Positions 24,965 through 36,213 of a stretch of 64,000 nucleotides of DNA are shown here, piece by piece. The DNA lies in NCBI GenBank assembly GCA_028023455.1, contig JAQFVV010000042.1:6777922-6841921 (forward strand), given 5' to 3'. Every line of letters starts with the position of its first letter. Position 1 is the stretch's first letter. This stretch comes from Epiperipatus broadwayi. Lineage: Eukaryota; Onychophora; Udeonychophora; Euonychophora; Peripatidae. Position numbers and translations under genes: made by a program. The notes under the pieces are model-generated. The model was not told the origin of the DNA, did no database searches, and saw only the letters and a program-made list of their open reading frames with translations.

Positions 24965-25370
24965 ATATATTGGTCTATTGAATGTCTTTATAAAAAATTA
25001 ACCTTCTTTAAATTTTCCAATTACATTCAACTGTTAGTAATAGCAGATGGGTTAGTATATACACAATGTTTTGAGAGGTATTATTTCTCTCTTCTTCAGA
25101 TGTTGCTGGTCTGACCAGTGACAGTACTAGCAAAGGAATCGAGCCTGGATCCTTAGATTCTTGAATGGTCCAGGTTCAATTCTAATGCTAGTACTGGCAC
25201 TAGTCAGACCAGCAACACCTGAAAAAGAGCATGATATCTCTGGAAACATTATGTATATACTAATGTGTGTTATTACTAACACTTGAGTGTAATTGAAAAA
25301 TGTAAATAAAGTTAAATTTTCCTAAAGACATTCAATACTTAATATTAGATTATGGAAATAGTCCAATATA
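24965..25370. repeat. FB-3 SINE-like repeat as a head-to-head inverted dimer
   Basis: The ends read ATTGG...TATTGAATGTCTTTA and TAAAGACATTCAATA...GTCCAAT in inverse orientation. Each arm contains the words TTACTAACA, AACATT, CTGAA-AAGAG and GTCAGACCAGCAACA. The heads meet in the middle, where B-box-like GGTTCAATTCTAATGC (plus) and GGCTCGATTCC (minus) occur, as in tRNA-derived SINEs. A degenerate hammerhead-like core is present in both arms: CUGAAGA with GAGAG/CUCUC stem and AAAAC on the left (minus), and CUGAAAA with AGAG/CUCU stem and GAAAC on the right (plus). Confidence 0.7.
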
Positions 25371-25677
25371 TAAATACAACTAAAATACCATACAAACTTT
25401 CAGGAAAACAGAAGATTGTTTGTATCGGAAACAATATCTAACTTTTGATGAACTATCATCCTGAGACAGAGGGAAACATTCTTCGTCAAGCACTATTTAT
25501 TATTCTCAGTTAATCTTCATTACCCGAAGATCAATCCACTGCCCGCCACCCCTGGAGGCCGCCGGAAACCTGAGCACAGCATCCGACAAGAAATTTTGAC
25601 ATATAGTTAATTAATGTCCATATTAATCAAATAGGTTAATTTTAAAAATATTTCAATCATACATTGATTGCGAAATT

Positions 25678-25755
25678 AAACCACTAAACATCATATTATC
25701 ACCATTTCTTATGCTTGCACTAAGTGGCACTACTATATGGAGAGTTTTGCCTATT
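25678..25755. repeat. 78-bp minimal FB-1 copy with 14-bp TSD, upstream of ISY1
   Basis: Flanked exactly by TTGATTGCGAAATT at 25664-25677 and 25756-25769. It contains only the long-arm terminus (AAACCACTAAACATCAT...CTTATGCTTGCA) joined directly to the opposite end (AGTGGCACTACTATATGGAGAGTTTTGCC). The centre with the ribozyme is missing. It lies about 470 bp before the ISY1 start codon. Confidence 0.85.
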
Positions 25756-26110
25756 TTGATTGCGAAATTCATAACATTTATTGTGTTTTATTGTTTTTCC
25801 TAATATTTCTCATTATAGTTTTCTACTACAAATGGCCTTATCCGTTACTTTTCTTTGAACTTGTGATTACAAAAACGCAAATAGCACTAAAACACATTCC
25901 AATCAATAAAACAAGACTCTGTTTAACCTATTAATGTGTATGCGGTTTTTGATCAAAGCTTACAAAATTTGGCGATTTCGCTAAAAATATCTTATCCAAA
26001 ATTCTTAAGAAATATGAAGCAAGCGGGTTATTCAATATTTTAGTAATTGCCAATGACGAATTAAAAAAACGCGAAGATATTCCTTTTTGGTCTGTTCTTA
26101 ACATATTTTG

Positions 26111-26124
26111 TCACTAGATGGCAG
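26111..26124 (+). promoter_or_regulatory. CTCF-like core motif upstream of ISY1
   Basis: TCACTAGATGGCAG matches 13 of 14 positions of the CCACYAGRKGGCAG-type CTCF core. It lies about 100 bp before the ISY1 start, in promoter position. One motif match in AT-rich DNA is weak evidence. Confidence 0.3.
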
Positions 26125-26226
26125 TAAAAAAGTAAAATTTATCCTGTTAGTAACGTTCATAAACTAAAAGTTGCTTTTTAATAAGTACGTTAACATCTAT
26201 TCATTTTCATTTGTTAATTTAATTAA

Positions 26227-27075
26227 ATGGCTCGTAACGCCGAAAAAGCAATGACCACACTGGCACGGTGGCGCGCTGCTCAATTGCAAGAAGCAGGTAA
26301 AGAAAAAGAAAGACGGCCGTATTTAGCTTCAGACTGTGACGACGTTGTTAAAGCTGAAAAATGGAGAAATCAGATTATTCGAGAAATTTCCAAAAAGGTC
26401 GCTCAAATACAAAATGCTGGTTTAGGTGAATATAGGATAAGAGATTTAAATGATGAAATTAATAAATTACTTAGAGAGAAAGGACATTGGGAGGTTCGAA
26501 TTAAAGAACTTGGCGGACCTGATTATGCTAAAGTGGGACCGAGAATGGTTGAACAAGAAGGTAAAGAAGTGCCTGGTGACCGAGGCTATAAATATTTTGG
26601 AGCTGCTAAAGATTTACCTGGAGTCCGTGAACTATTTGAAAAAGATCCGCCGCCACCTCCTCGGAAAACAAGGGCTGAGATTATGAAGGATATTGATGCA
26701 GATTATTATGGTTACAGAGACGATGATGATGGCATTTTAGTGCCTTTGGAGTTTGAAAAAGAAAAGCGTGCTATTATGGAAGCAGTGGAAGAATGGAAAT
26801 CAATGAAAGAAGCAATCTTATCAGGGGAAATAGAAAAAGTAACTGAAGAAGAGGAAGATATCTATGCAGTTCCACCGGATGACATCGAAGAAGAAAGTTC
26901 TAATATTGCAGATTTGGAAGAAGGCCAACACTTTATTGCTCACGTCCCTGTGCCCTCTCAGAAGGAAGTCGAGGAGGCTTTACTTCGACGAAAGAAAATG
27001 GAATTACTTCAGCAATATGCTAGTGAATCCTTAATTCAAAAAAGTCAAGAAGCAAAAGCATTATTAGGATTATAA
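26227..27075 (+). CDS. ISY1: ISY1 pre-mRNA splicing factor homolog, single exon
   Basis: A complete 282-codon frame encodes an Isy1-family protein, a component of the Prp19/NTC-associated spliceosome. In that complex it contacts the catalytic RNA core during the first step and affects 3' splice-site fidelity; it acts in the nucleus. The start MARNAEKAMTTLARWR is the family N-terminus. IQNAGLGEYRIRDLNDEINK (61-80), KGHWEVRIKELGGPDY (85-100), and YKYFGAAKDLPGVRELFE (121-138) are the conserved core. A proline run (140-145) precedes DADYYGYRDDDDG (157-169). An acidic stretch (207-232) precedes HFIAHVPVPSQKEVEEALLRRKKMELL (235-261). The length matches animal orthologs (about 285 aa). No introns interrupt it, whereas orthologs often have several, so it may be a retrogene or have lost its introns. 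The frame is fully open and conserved, so it is very probably functional. Confidence 0.96.
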   Translation: MARNAEKAMTTLARWRAAQLQEAGKEKERRPYLASDCDDVVKAEKWRNQIIREISKKVAQIQNAGLGEYRIRDLNDEINKLLREKGHWEVRIKELGGPDYAKVGPRMVEQEGKEVPGDRGYKYFGAAKDLPGVRELFEKDPPPPPRKTRAEIMKDIDADYYGYRDDDDGILVPLEFEKEKRAIMEAVEEWKSMKEAILSGEIEKVTEEEEDIYAVPPDDIEEESSNIADLEEGQHFIAHVPVPSQKEVEEALLRRKKMELLQQYASESLIQKSQEAKALLGL

Positions 27076-27262
27076 AAAAAAAAAGAATGGAACTGGGTGA
27101 AATATCTTACATTTTATAAATGTTTGCGTTACTTTAATCGATAGTTTAAAATAAACTACATTTGCATTATTTTTATGTAAAATATATCAAAATATATTGA
27201 ATCACTTGAAGATACATTTTATCATGAAAGCATTCTGTGTAAATACATACTTCTTATTTGTA

Positions 27263-27268
27263 AATAAA
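27263..27268 (+). terminator. Candidate polyadenylation signal of ISY1
   Basis: AATAAA lies 188 bp after the ISY1 stop codon, followed by a T-rich stretch. An alternative weak signal lies near 27150 (AAAATAAAC). A run of twelve A residues directly after the stop is genomic and not followed by a duplication. Confidence 0.45.
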
Positions 27269-27573
27269 GTATTTTATATAATTTAATTTTTAATCTATAT
27301 TTAAATAGAACTAATAAGTTGCTTAAATTTAAAAACTTCCATAAATCAAATCTAAAGTAGTTTTAATTTTACTTATGAAAAATATATTTAGCATAAAATA
27401 TCTATTGTATGATAAGCAGTTGTATAGTTAAAAATTATGTGTTTATGTTAATTTGCCCTGTGAGTTTTAAAAGTGGAAAGACTCAGACTAATGATAATAT
27501 AGACAGATTGAATAAAAATGTTGGATGTTTAACCTCATGATTGTGCTTAAACGTCATTTCTATTATTACTATT

Positions 27574-27763
27574 GCTGGTAAAATGAAAATACACATTGAA
27601 AAGGTCGTTTTTTAATAATATTTAACTTAAATACTGCCTAGCATGCTTTCAATATATTTTTACTATATCATAGTAAAAATATATTGAAAGCATGCTAGGC
27701 AATAATAAAACTAAATATTATTTAAAAAACTACCTTTTCTGCATGTATTTTCATTTTACCAGG
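27574..27763. repeat. 190-bp near-perfect hairpin (MITE-like)
   Basis: Arms 27574-27667 and 27671-27763 are inverted copies with only a few bases between them (centre about 27668). The outer ends are CTGGTAAAATGAAAAT and its complement, and the inner part AGCATGCTTTCAATATATTT is perfectly mirrored. It lies about 500 bp downstream of ISY1. Confidence 0.85.
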
Positions 27764-28474
27764 TGTGTTTGCTCAGAAAAAAAGAAAATTACTAACAATT
27801 GAATTACTACTATTGCTAAAATTTAAATTAAAAACATTAAAATTGTACGATTATCTCATAAATATATACATACTGTCTCATCTAATATAAAAATATTTTT
27901 TTAACAGTCGACATTTTTATCATAAATAGTTTTTAAATATTTATTTTCATTCATTTATGTATTTAAATTAATATGGGCAAGTTATCTTATATATTAAACA
28001 ATTTCATATTCTATATATATATTTTTAAGTAATTAATTACTAACTTTTCCTAAAATTATTCAAACATTGAATTATACCTTTTTTGTTTAAAGTTTTATGA
28101 GATTTTTTTAAGAATAAAAATATAATATATATATATATTCAGGCATATGCTACAATGAGAAAATGTCAGTATCTAATATCAACATACCTTCGCCTTATGT
28201 TTGGTTGCCCATTGACCCAAAAGTTTTTGCTGCCTCTATGTTGTTTATTAAAAGCTTTAACTAAAAAATTTAAAAAAAGTAAAGAAACTTGCATTAATGA
28301 AAAAATTACATTATTATTATTATAAATATTAGCTTAATCAGATTTTTAAAAAATAATAATTTGCATGATTTAATAATATATGTGTGTGCTATATCTTTTA
28401 TCTATATCAGTTTTATTTAATCATTTATAATGTTTTCTTGAAGATTTGTGATTATGATGTTCTAGTTATATTTT

Positions 28475-28735
28475 TATATTGGACTATTTTCATCATCTAA
28501 TAAGAGTATTTATTGAATGTCTTTATTTAAATATTCCAAATACATTCAACTGTTAGTAATAGCACATCAAACATTAATATATGCATAACGTTTTGAGAGG
28601 TATTCTTCCCTCTTCTTCAGGGTTGTTGGCCTGATCAGTGATAGTACTCACATGGGATTTGAACCTAGGCCCTTAGATCCTTGAGTATTGAAATTTTAAG
28701 GTAATGCTCTAACCAACAGCCATCCTGCCAAAGGC
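28475..28735 (-). repeat. FB-3 tRNA-headed SINE, monomer
   Basis: Minus-strand reading starts GGATGGCTGTTGGTTAGAGC (A-box-like) at about 28728, and has GGTTCAAATCCC (B-box) near 28658. The tail is shared with the FB-3 dimers, ending AATAAAGACATTCAATA and then TTAGATGATGAAAATAGTCCAATA. The tail contains CUGAAGA, a GAGG/CCUC stem, and AAAAC followed by GUU: a hammerhead-like core with G12 changed to A. It sits directly downstream, in sense, of the Penelope-like GIY-YIG remnant. Confidence 0.65.
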
Positions 28736-28869
28736 AACAGTCAGTGAAAATTTCATATACATATCTATGAGGTTTTTCCTCATTTCTCCATTTTTTTTCT
28801 AAGAGCAAAGTTGATTAATGGTTTCCATACATTATGTGTAGTCACACTAGCTTAACTTATAAGATTTTT

Positions 28870-29250
28870 TGCCATTGTCATGTGAGCAGCTTTTTTAAAT
28901 TTTTTTCTTTGTACCTTTTTTTCTTATCCAATATTTTTGTATTTTCCCAATTGAACATATGTTCATTGGCACAGACATGGTCTGCTATCTTAGACACATG
29001 TGTTTTCTCTCTGTAATCATCAGTTTGTGTTCTTGCAAATGCTTTTCAATGGGATGACTGGTTTCACCAATATATAATCTTCCACATTCACATGGTATTT
29101 CATAGATGCAGTTTTTTCTTTTCAGTACTTCTAGTTTAGGCTTTATAGATGTTAGAATTCCTCATAGTGTGGTATGGCTCTGGAAAGTTGTTCTGATGTT
29201 ATCCTGATTGCAAATTTTTTTTTAATTTGTCTGCTATAACGGTGTTATTG
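28870..29250 (-). pseudogene. Penelope-like element GIY-YIG endonuclease remnant
   Basis: On the minus strand, 29113-29050 reads CIYEIPCECGRLYIGETSH, the GIY-YIG core with the CxC insertion typical of Penelope-like elements, followed by KHLQEHK. After a one-base frameshift, about 28990-28905 continues THVSKIADHVCANEH, then WENTKILDKKKRYKE, matching the conserved AEH...GH.i.w.nTkILd end of the domain. Upstream, LPYHTMRN and KLEVLKRKN resemble the linker before the nuclease. Reverse transcriptase is not recognisable upstream, so this is a short 3' fragment. It gives direct evidence that a Penelope-like element was active in this genome. Confidence 0.8.
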
Positions 29251-29259
29251 ACTGCCAGG

Positions 29260-31290
29260 CAAGTGCTAATTTATGTAAATATTAAAAAAATATTATAGAA
29301 TGTTATACATATTTAGCATTTTTTTATTAAAAAGAGATTTTAATAATGAAAATTTTATAATTAACCCAATTAATGTATACAGACATGAAATAATCAAAAT
29401 AAATATCTAAACAATAGTGATTATTAAACCATAAATTAATAAAATTAATTAAACAACAGGGAATTAAATCAAATAACTGTTTTAAAATAATATTCCATCA
29501 GGTAGTCATTTACTAAAGACAAACTATTATTACTTCAAAGTCAGTCAGAATGATAATGACAAGTTAACTCATCAACGATTATAACTATAGAGGCAATTAA
29601 CTCTTGAATCCAATCTTGATAAAATAACTTCCTTAATTTTTATTAGATGTATTGACATACCGTTACATCACTTACAAATAAAAGTGAAAAAAATATAAAT
29701 AAAATCACCCTCAGGTAAAAATATATATATATATAAAAAGAATTTAATAATTTTATTTAAATTAATATATATAATGCACAGATGGCAAATTAATTATTTA
29801 AAGTTAAAAATCTAAAAACAAGATTGAATTTAATATAAAAGAAAAAAAAAAAAGCTGTTAATTAGTTATTTTTAATCTTAGAATGGAAATGATTTTCTAT
29901 AATGACATAATAGCAAACAAGCCCTTGGGCATAAAGTCAGATAAGAGATAAATTAAAAAATACTAGTGATAAAAATTTTGAGTTCCTGATCTAAAGCAAT
30001 CTGGCTAATACAATGAAAATAAAAACACGGTCTGCAGAGAAAAGTCATCACCCATAAGAACAGTGCCAAGTCAGGCAAGATCAATCCTGGAATTTGATGA
30101 TAAGAATTCAAAATGATATAAAAAGACAAGTAGAGATCGAGATTTGGATTGCTCTTGCTAATTGTGTGTTATTGAAACATTTTATAAGTGTATTGTGGAT
30201 AGGGGTCACACAATAAATTATGTTTCCAGTCTTTGCACTAATTGAGATGGTCTTTAGGATAATGGCTCCCGGAAACTTGCCAGCAACGGATTCGTCTCTA
30301 CCTAGAACCATATCAATATGGGATGAAAGGAACTGTGAACATAGTTGTGTGATGTATTAAGGACCATAAGACAGACTTCAATAAACCTACAGCATTGGAA
30401 AGTATGAACTTTTGCTTTAAACGAACTTTAATTATATAATACAAACTTTTCCAAGTAGTAATTTTAAATGTCACTTAATTTTTAAAAGAAATCTCTTATC
30501 TGACTAAAATTTTAAATTATTTATTATATTTTTTATACACGTATTTGATATCATTTCCATTCTCATTTCTTTTAATAATTTAAAATGGGTGTAAATGGCT
30601 GCATAGATTTGTAAGATATTACTTTAAGATGTATTAATTTTGGACTATTTATTTCATTAGTTAAATCGGTGCTGGTGTATAGATATATGGATGTTTTATA
30701 TCAATGTGATCTGGTTAGATGCATTGGATACTCGTTTCATTGTGGCATGGTAGCATACAGGGCATAATATTCACCTGAATATGTGTTCCAAAAATGTAGC
30801 CATTGCATTGTCAATGGTCATAGGTGTCTTTTCTGTGCCATTGATTTTCGTAAGCATTGGTTGGGACAGTAAGCCGGCAAAGACTGCTATCCCTTTTTAC
30901 AGAGCATCTCATATATATATTTCAATAATTTTGTTTTTATATCACCAATTGGGCAGTGGATCGTCCCTGTCTGCTGGTGAAATTTATTAATAATTACGGG
31001 AAAGATGCTCATTCCTTCCCACCATGGTTCGTTATTTCTCTAATGATATCATGCTACAGATGTAAATTTCTATCAGCATGATTGTGTTATGCTAACAATC
31101 TTATTTTGCATTGGTCACATCGGTATATCAGTAAACTAGTGTTGATTTTAACACGAGATTTTAGCTTAAGGTTAAAAGGACTGGGTTGGTTATATGCATA
31201 ATCTATGTAGCATATTTACGCTTAACAAAATATTAAAAGTGTATTAAATCTTTTAAAATGTATCCATCTGTGCATATAATTTAAATCAAA
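29260..31290. other. No recognised gene
   Basis: AT-rich sequence. Short frames at 30108-30311 (-) and 30781-30990 (+, with a hydrophobic stretch SMVIGVFSVPLIFVSIGW) have less skewed composition than the flanks, but match no family I can name. An unrecognised exon cannot be excluded. Confidence 0.4.
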
Positions 31291-31298
31291 TATGTTTG

Positions 31299-31399
31299 CA
31301 GTCTTGCATTGGTGGTCGAGAGGTCAGCATGACTGCTTTATGAGCAGTTGCCCGGGTTGCGGGTTCGCGTCCCGGCTGATGCTATGACACTTGGAAAAA
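31299..31399 (+). mobile_element. tRNA-derived SINE with 11-bp TSD
   Basis: It contains TGGTCGAGAGGTCAGC (A-box region) and GGGTTCGCGTCCCGG (B-box), followed by an A-rich tail. The direct repeat AAATATGTTTG at 31288-31298 and 31400-31410 brackets it. Two more copies (32071-32173 and 42179-42276) have different duplications, so this is a mobile family, not a tRNA gene. Confidence 0.88.
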
Positions 31400-32070
31400 A
31401 AATATGTTTGTATTAATGTGTGGGTGTGTGCATAGTAAAATGTTTTATTTAATTAATTTGGCAGTAACTTATTTTATTAATATTTTAAAATTAATAATTA
31501 GAAGCTTTGAATATACAGTATGATATTTTAAGCTCAGCTTTTCCCTGGGGTAGTGACTGGGGCTTTCGGTTCGAAAAAAAGTAACCTCTCTCGTATGTAT
31601 CTGCTGCCTTTATAAATTTTCTAGGTTTGAATAGCCTAGTGGTGCCCTGGTATAGCAGATTAGATTTGGGAAGTTCTGTCAACCATTAAAGTATATGTAA
31701 AGATCAATGAAATTAATTCTAGAGAGAAGGAATCAACCAAGAATCCTAGTATCACTAACGTGCATGCGAAAGATCATCGAGACTTTATTTTTTAAGTCTT
31801 TGGATCCATCACATACTAAAGATAATATTAAAAAACCAAAAATTTTGGCACTTCTTTCAAGCTCCTAGTTCTTTGTAAAACAACAGTTCAAGCTAGTAAA
31901 TCAGATTTTATATGAAATAATAATTGTAGAAATCAGTTTTTTACTGTAGTTATATTAAAGTAAATTTTACTGCTGCAGTCTTAAAAATGCAATTAACAAC
32001 AAGGAAATTTTTCATAAGCTAAATTTATTTAATGCTGTTTGATTACAAGATAATAAAATCAAAACTTGTT

Positions 32071-32173
32071 TTTTTTTCCCATGTATCATAGCATCAGCTG
32101 GGAATTGAACCCGCTAACCAGGGACAACTGCTTATAAAGCAACTGTCGCTGACCTCTCGACCACCAATGCTTG
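32071..32173 (-). mobile_element. tRNA-derived SINE, minus copy with 9-bp TSD
   Basis: Inverse copy of the 31.3-kb SINE, with poly(T) at its left end. AAACTTGTT at 32062-32070 and 32174-32182 flanks it. The B-box region reads GGGAATTGAACCCGC on the plus strand. Confidence 0.88.
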
Positions 32174-32814
32174 AAACTTGTTGGCATCAAAATAATGTCT
32201 ACTTGAAGATAATAAATAAACAGAAAGAAATGCTGTCATAAGTAAAACTACTTATATGTGTGTGGGTATTAGTATTTTCATCAATCTTATAAAATCGCAC
32301 TAATCAAACAGACTAGTATTCATGGAATTTATTGTCATGATCCCATTACTTTATAGATAAACCATGTGGAGAAATTGTTGGCAATGCAAACTAGAGTAGC
32401 ATTATTGCTTTACTGCTACTTTTAGAAAAACGTATACATCGTATTAGTCAAAAAGTTAGCAAGCATTATGTTCCAGTCTTAATTTTTGTAATAAGTATCA
32501 AGACAAGATGGAGAAGATCATGAAATATAGTGCTTCACAACATAGTCGTGGTGAAAGAAAGAGTATATTACTGAAACAGCAAGCTGGAGTCATGTTTCAT
32601 GCCAAAATCATGTATTTTAATAATTTTGTGATGGTATATCAGATGAACAACTTGATAGCAATTATTGACCAATTTTGATAACTAAGAATCTAATTAGGAA
32701 AGAACCTCAAACTATCCATTATGATTTTCTGCAAGTCTTTTAATTCTTTCAAAAATACTGTCAGGAGCTTTTCTTACAATTAATGAAGATGGAGAGGTAA
32801 CTACTAACATAAAT

Positions 32815-32880
32815 TGTTATTATTGTGATCAAATAGAATCCTTGGCAGTAAATTGCAGATGGTCAAAAGAAACGAGTAAT
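32815..32880 (+). pseudogene. Possible gag zinc-knuckle remnant
   Basis: The plus frame reads CYYCDQIESLAVNC, a C-X2-C-X4-x-X4-C spacing like a retroelement CCHC knuckle with the His replaced by Ser. Surrounding frames (32.5-34.4 kb) are full of stops, and no protease, RT or integrase block can be recognised with confidence. Confidence 0.35.
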
Positions 32881-32899
32881 TTGCAAGCATAAAGTTCAC

Positions 32900-35800
32900 A
32901 TGGCTGAAGTTTGTCTTACAATAAAAAAAAAAGCAACTGATTTTTCCAAGAATGTAAATAGGTCACGCTAAAATCAGAATATGGAATCAATTCTGTTTGA
33001 AAAAAAAAAATTTGGAAGATAAAATCATACTGAAATTCTCCATTTTTAACAATGGTCTCTCATGATAGGAAAACAATGGTTCAGGAGTCTCATCAAAAAA
33101 AAATGTGGAATTCATTATTAAGAAAAAGTAAAGTCCAAAAATTGATAAAACCAATATAAGAGTCTAAGATATTAATAAATATCTACATTGAAATATAATA
33201 TGTAGATGGTACACATGCAATTTTAAATGACTAATCAAAAAGAAAGAATGAGAAATTTTTTCGAATGTTTCAGAACTAACTACATTTTTTGACTAAATTA
33301 ATCCCTTTTCTAAATGTCATTTTATAGGAACCAATATATAGAGGTCCCCAGAGGCTGAAGCCTTCTAATGCTTAATGTTAATCATGAATCATTGCACTCA
33401 TTTGTTAATATGTTCATTATATGTTATTTTACAATTTTGTATAATCAAAAACAATATACCCTTCCAATCCATATTATGTCCTCAAGAATGATTTAAACCT
33501 TTAGCCATTGTTTTTGAGCTTAATCAAAAAGATTACAATTAAAGTTAAACTATGCACAAGATTCTTGAAAGTATTTGAACCTGGCCAAAAATGCTATTTG
33601 TGACCATTAGTAAAAATAATTGGAATAATGAATTATCAATTGCATGCAAGTCCAGAAAGAATCTGCACCCTCAAATAGAAAAGATACATGAGAGAATGAA
33701 GAGAGGAAAATTAATATATGTTAACTTTATCTGACCAAGTAATAAACCCAACTAAAATGAGATTGAGATAAATTACATAAAACATTGTAATTATCAATGA
33801 TTATCAGCAAGACTGCTATATTTAAATTACCATTTCTTAAATCTAAAGTGGATTGTGTAATATTGACTTACCAGTTATATCAATTACAATTTTCTGTAGT
33901 AAAAAAACTATTCTTGGGAAGAAGAGGCAGTATCTTCCCCACAGAAAGTATCCTGGATTTGATTTATGATGGTTATCCAAAAATTCTATAGGAAAAGAAA
34001 AGTTTTGGTCCACATTTATATGGAGAGCAAGATTAAAAAATCATATCCAAAGTACCAACATAAAGCATTCTTGCCATACAAAGAATATGTCTTGTAGCAA
34101 GATGTTGTGCAGTACAAACTCAAGAAAGATACTTTTAAATGCAGTTAACTTTCTCATGTTGGATTCAATGCAATGCAGATGAGATAAGTGCTAAGTACAG
34201 AGAAACTGGTAAAGGTAAAGATTATACTTTAACTAGATTCATGGAATTTTTCCCAAATTGGGAAATAACTCATTGACTTGATGTATCTTATATCCCAGAA
34301 TCAAAAAAATCATACTACAATTTAAAACAAATGTTGAGTGGCACAGTCTCATCAAAAAGCCATGAAATTATATTACCTCTACACTGTCTCCAAATGAACT
34401 ACTTATGGGTAAGTGTTCAATAACTGTATCTTTCAACATTAATCTTTCCAATTCTGGTAAATTAAATCATTTTGTAATATGATCAATACGATAAAATTTT
34501 GATTCATTAATTTGTATTTTAAATAAGAGTTCAGATATCTGATTAAGTACCCAATTTTCATTTACCTTATTATGTTTTGGACATTTAAAAGTTTTTACAA
34601 ATGATATAGCTTGAAAGAATCCTTTACTATTCAAACAATTTTCACAATCATAGAGTCATACAAAATGCTATAATTTGAGTAGTTCTGATTTCTGTTTGTA
34701 ATATCCCTATATCTAAAGTTCATATAAAGGTTTTTAACTTCAACTCTGCCCAGTGTTAGCCTGCAATAATCTTTTAATATAGGATTTAATCTAAAAAATC
34801 AAAAACTGTTTATAAATTCTTTGTTTCTACTATTAATTTAAAATCATCATAATCGTTTTTGTATTTTCCCATAATTCCATCTTTTCACTTTATTCTTTAA
34901 GTCTTCAACATTTTGCCTCTAAGTATTGTAACAACAGCATCTCTAAGATTATCGATGTTTCTTACACCAATCCTGAAAATGCACATTATTTTCATTCAAT
35001 CTGGCTGCTCTCATACAGGATAATTGTTTTTTTTTATATAAATATTGCTCCCCCCGCCTCAATCTGTAAATTATTGGGTGTTTTTCAAGATTAGTTGGCA
35101 AAATTTGTTCATCATTTTTATTGATTCTTTTTTTGGATTTTCTATAAAATTTCTGAAGCACTTTCAATGATTCTCATGGTCTTGGAAATGATCTGAAGAC
35201 TGATCTTATCTTGAAGCTAGAAAAGATAATATTTTAGAAGAAATTTATAAAAAGCTGTCTAGTATAGTCACTGGATATATATCTTTAAAATGAGCAAAAT
35301 TAGAATAGATTATCTTAATAATCAAGATCGCAATTGTTGGAGAGGGAAAATAATAAGGCGCATAATAAGTTGTGAATGTGGTAGGTGTAAATGCTTGTTT
35401 TAAGACAACATCTACACTTAAGTCAGTATATTCTCCAGTACATGTAAAATTTGTGAACATAATACTTAGCTGCTGTTAGAAGTAAGAGATTTAATTATAT
35501 GCATATTTAAATGTTGGAATTTTAACAGGAATACTTAATATTTTTATAAATAGTTTTTCAGTTATGATGTAATGAAGCAATATATCAATTAAAAACAGGA
35601 ATTGCAATCTGAAATTACATTACTTAATAATTGTATTTTTGTGAAACACTTTAAGGTCTGTGGATTTGCTTTTTGGTCATAAATTAGAGTATATTTATAA
35701 TGTTAAGATTGAAAGTTATATAGGCCCAATCGATTTATGATCTCCTGTAAACAGCTATAGGTTTTAAACAGAAGTTTTTTCACAGATTTACAAATGAAAT

Positions 35801-36213
35801 GTTGAAAATTTAATGGGAATATATTGCATATATTTTAAATTATGTTTCACCTACGTTATAATTAAGCAAAGAATTAATTAAAAATCAGCATTGCAAAATG
35901 AAATTACATTACTTAATAATTGTATTTTTTGTTTGAAAGATTCTTTGTTTCTGATTTGACTTCATTATTCTTTGCATATTTTCTCCAGATAACATTATGC
36001 ATATGAATTTATATATAATATAATATTTAAGTTTTCACAATTACATGATGTTAATAAAGTATTATTTGAGTTAAACCATGTATTATTTTATATTAATTTC
36101 CAACATTTCCACAAAATAACATCCACCATTACCAGTGGCAGATGTTATTTCATTGAAACATTTGGGAATTAATATAAAATTTAATCCAAAAAAATACTTT
36201 ATTATATATATAT
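32900..36213. other. No recognised gene; probable decayed repeat sequence
   Basis: Only short interrupted frames. The minus frame 34949-35167 (basic, LRRGEQYLYKK, WCKKH) is not recognised. The rest is AT-rich without arms, tandem units or RNA genes visible to me. Confidence 0.4.

Noticed and set aside
31305-31380. tRNA gene
   Set aside because: Poly(A) tail, 11-bp target duplication and two other copies with different flanks show a tRNA-derived SINE; the cloverleaf is also incomplete.
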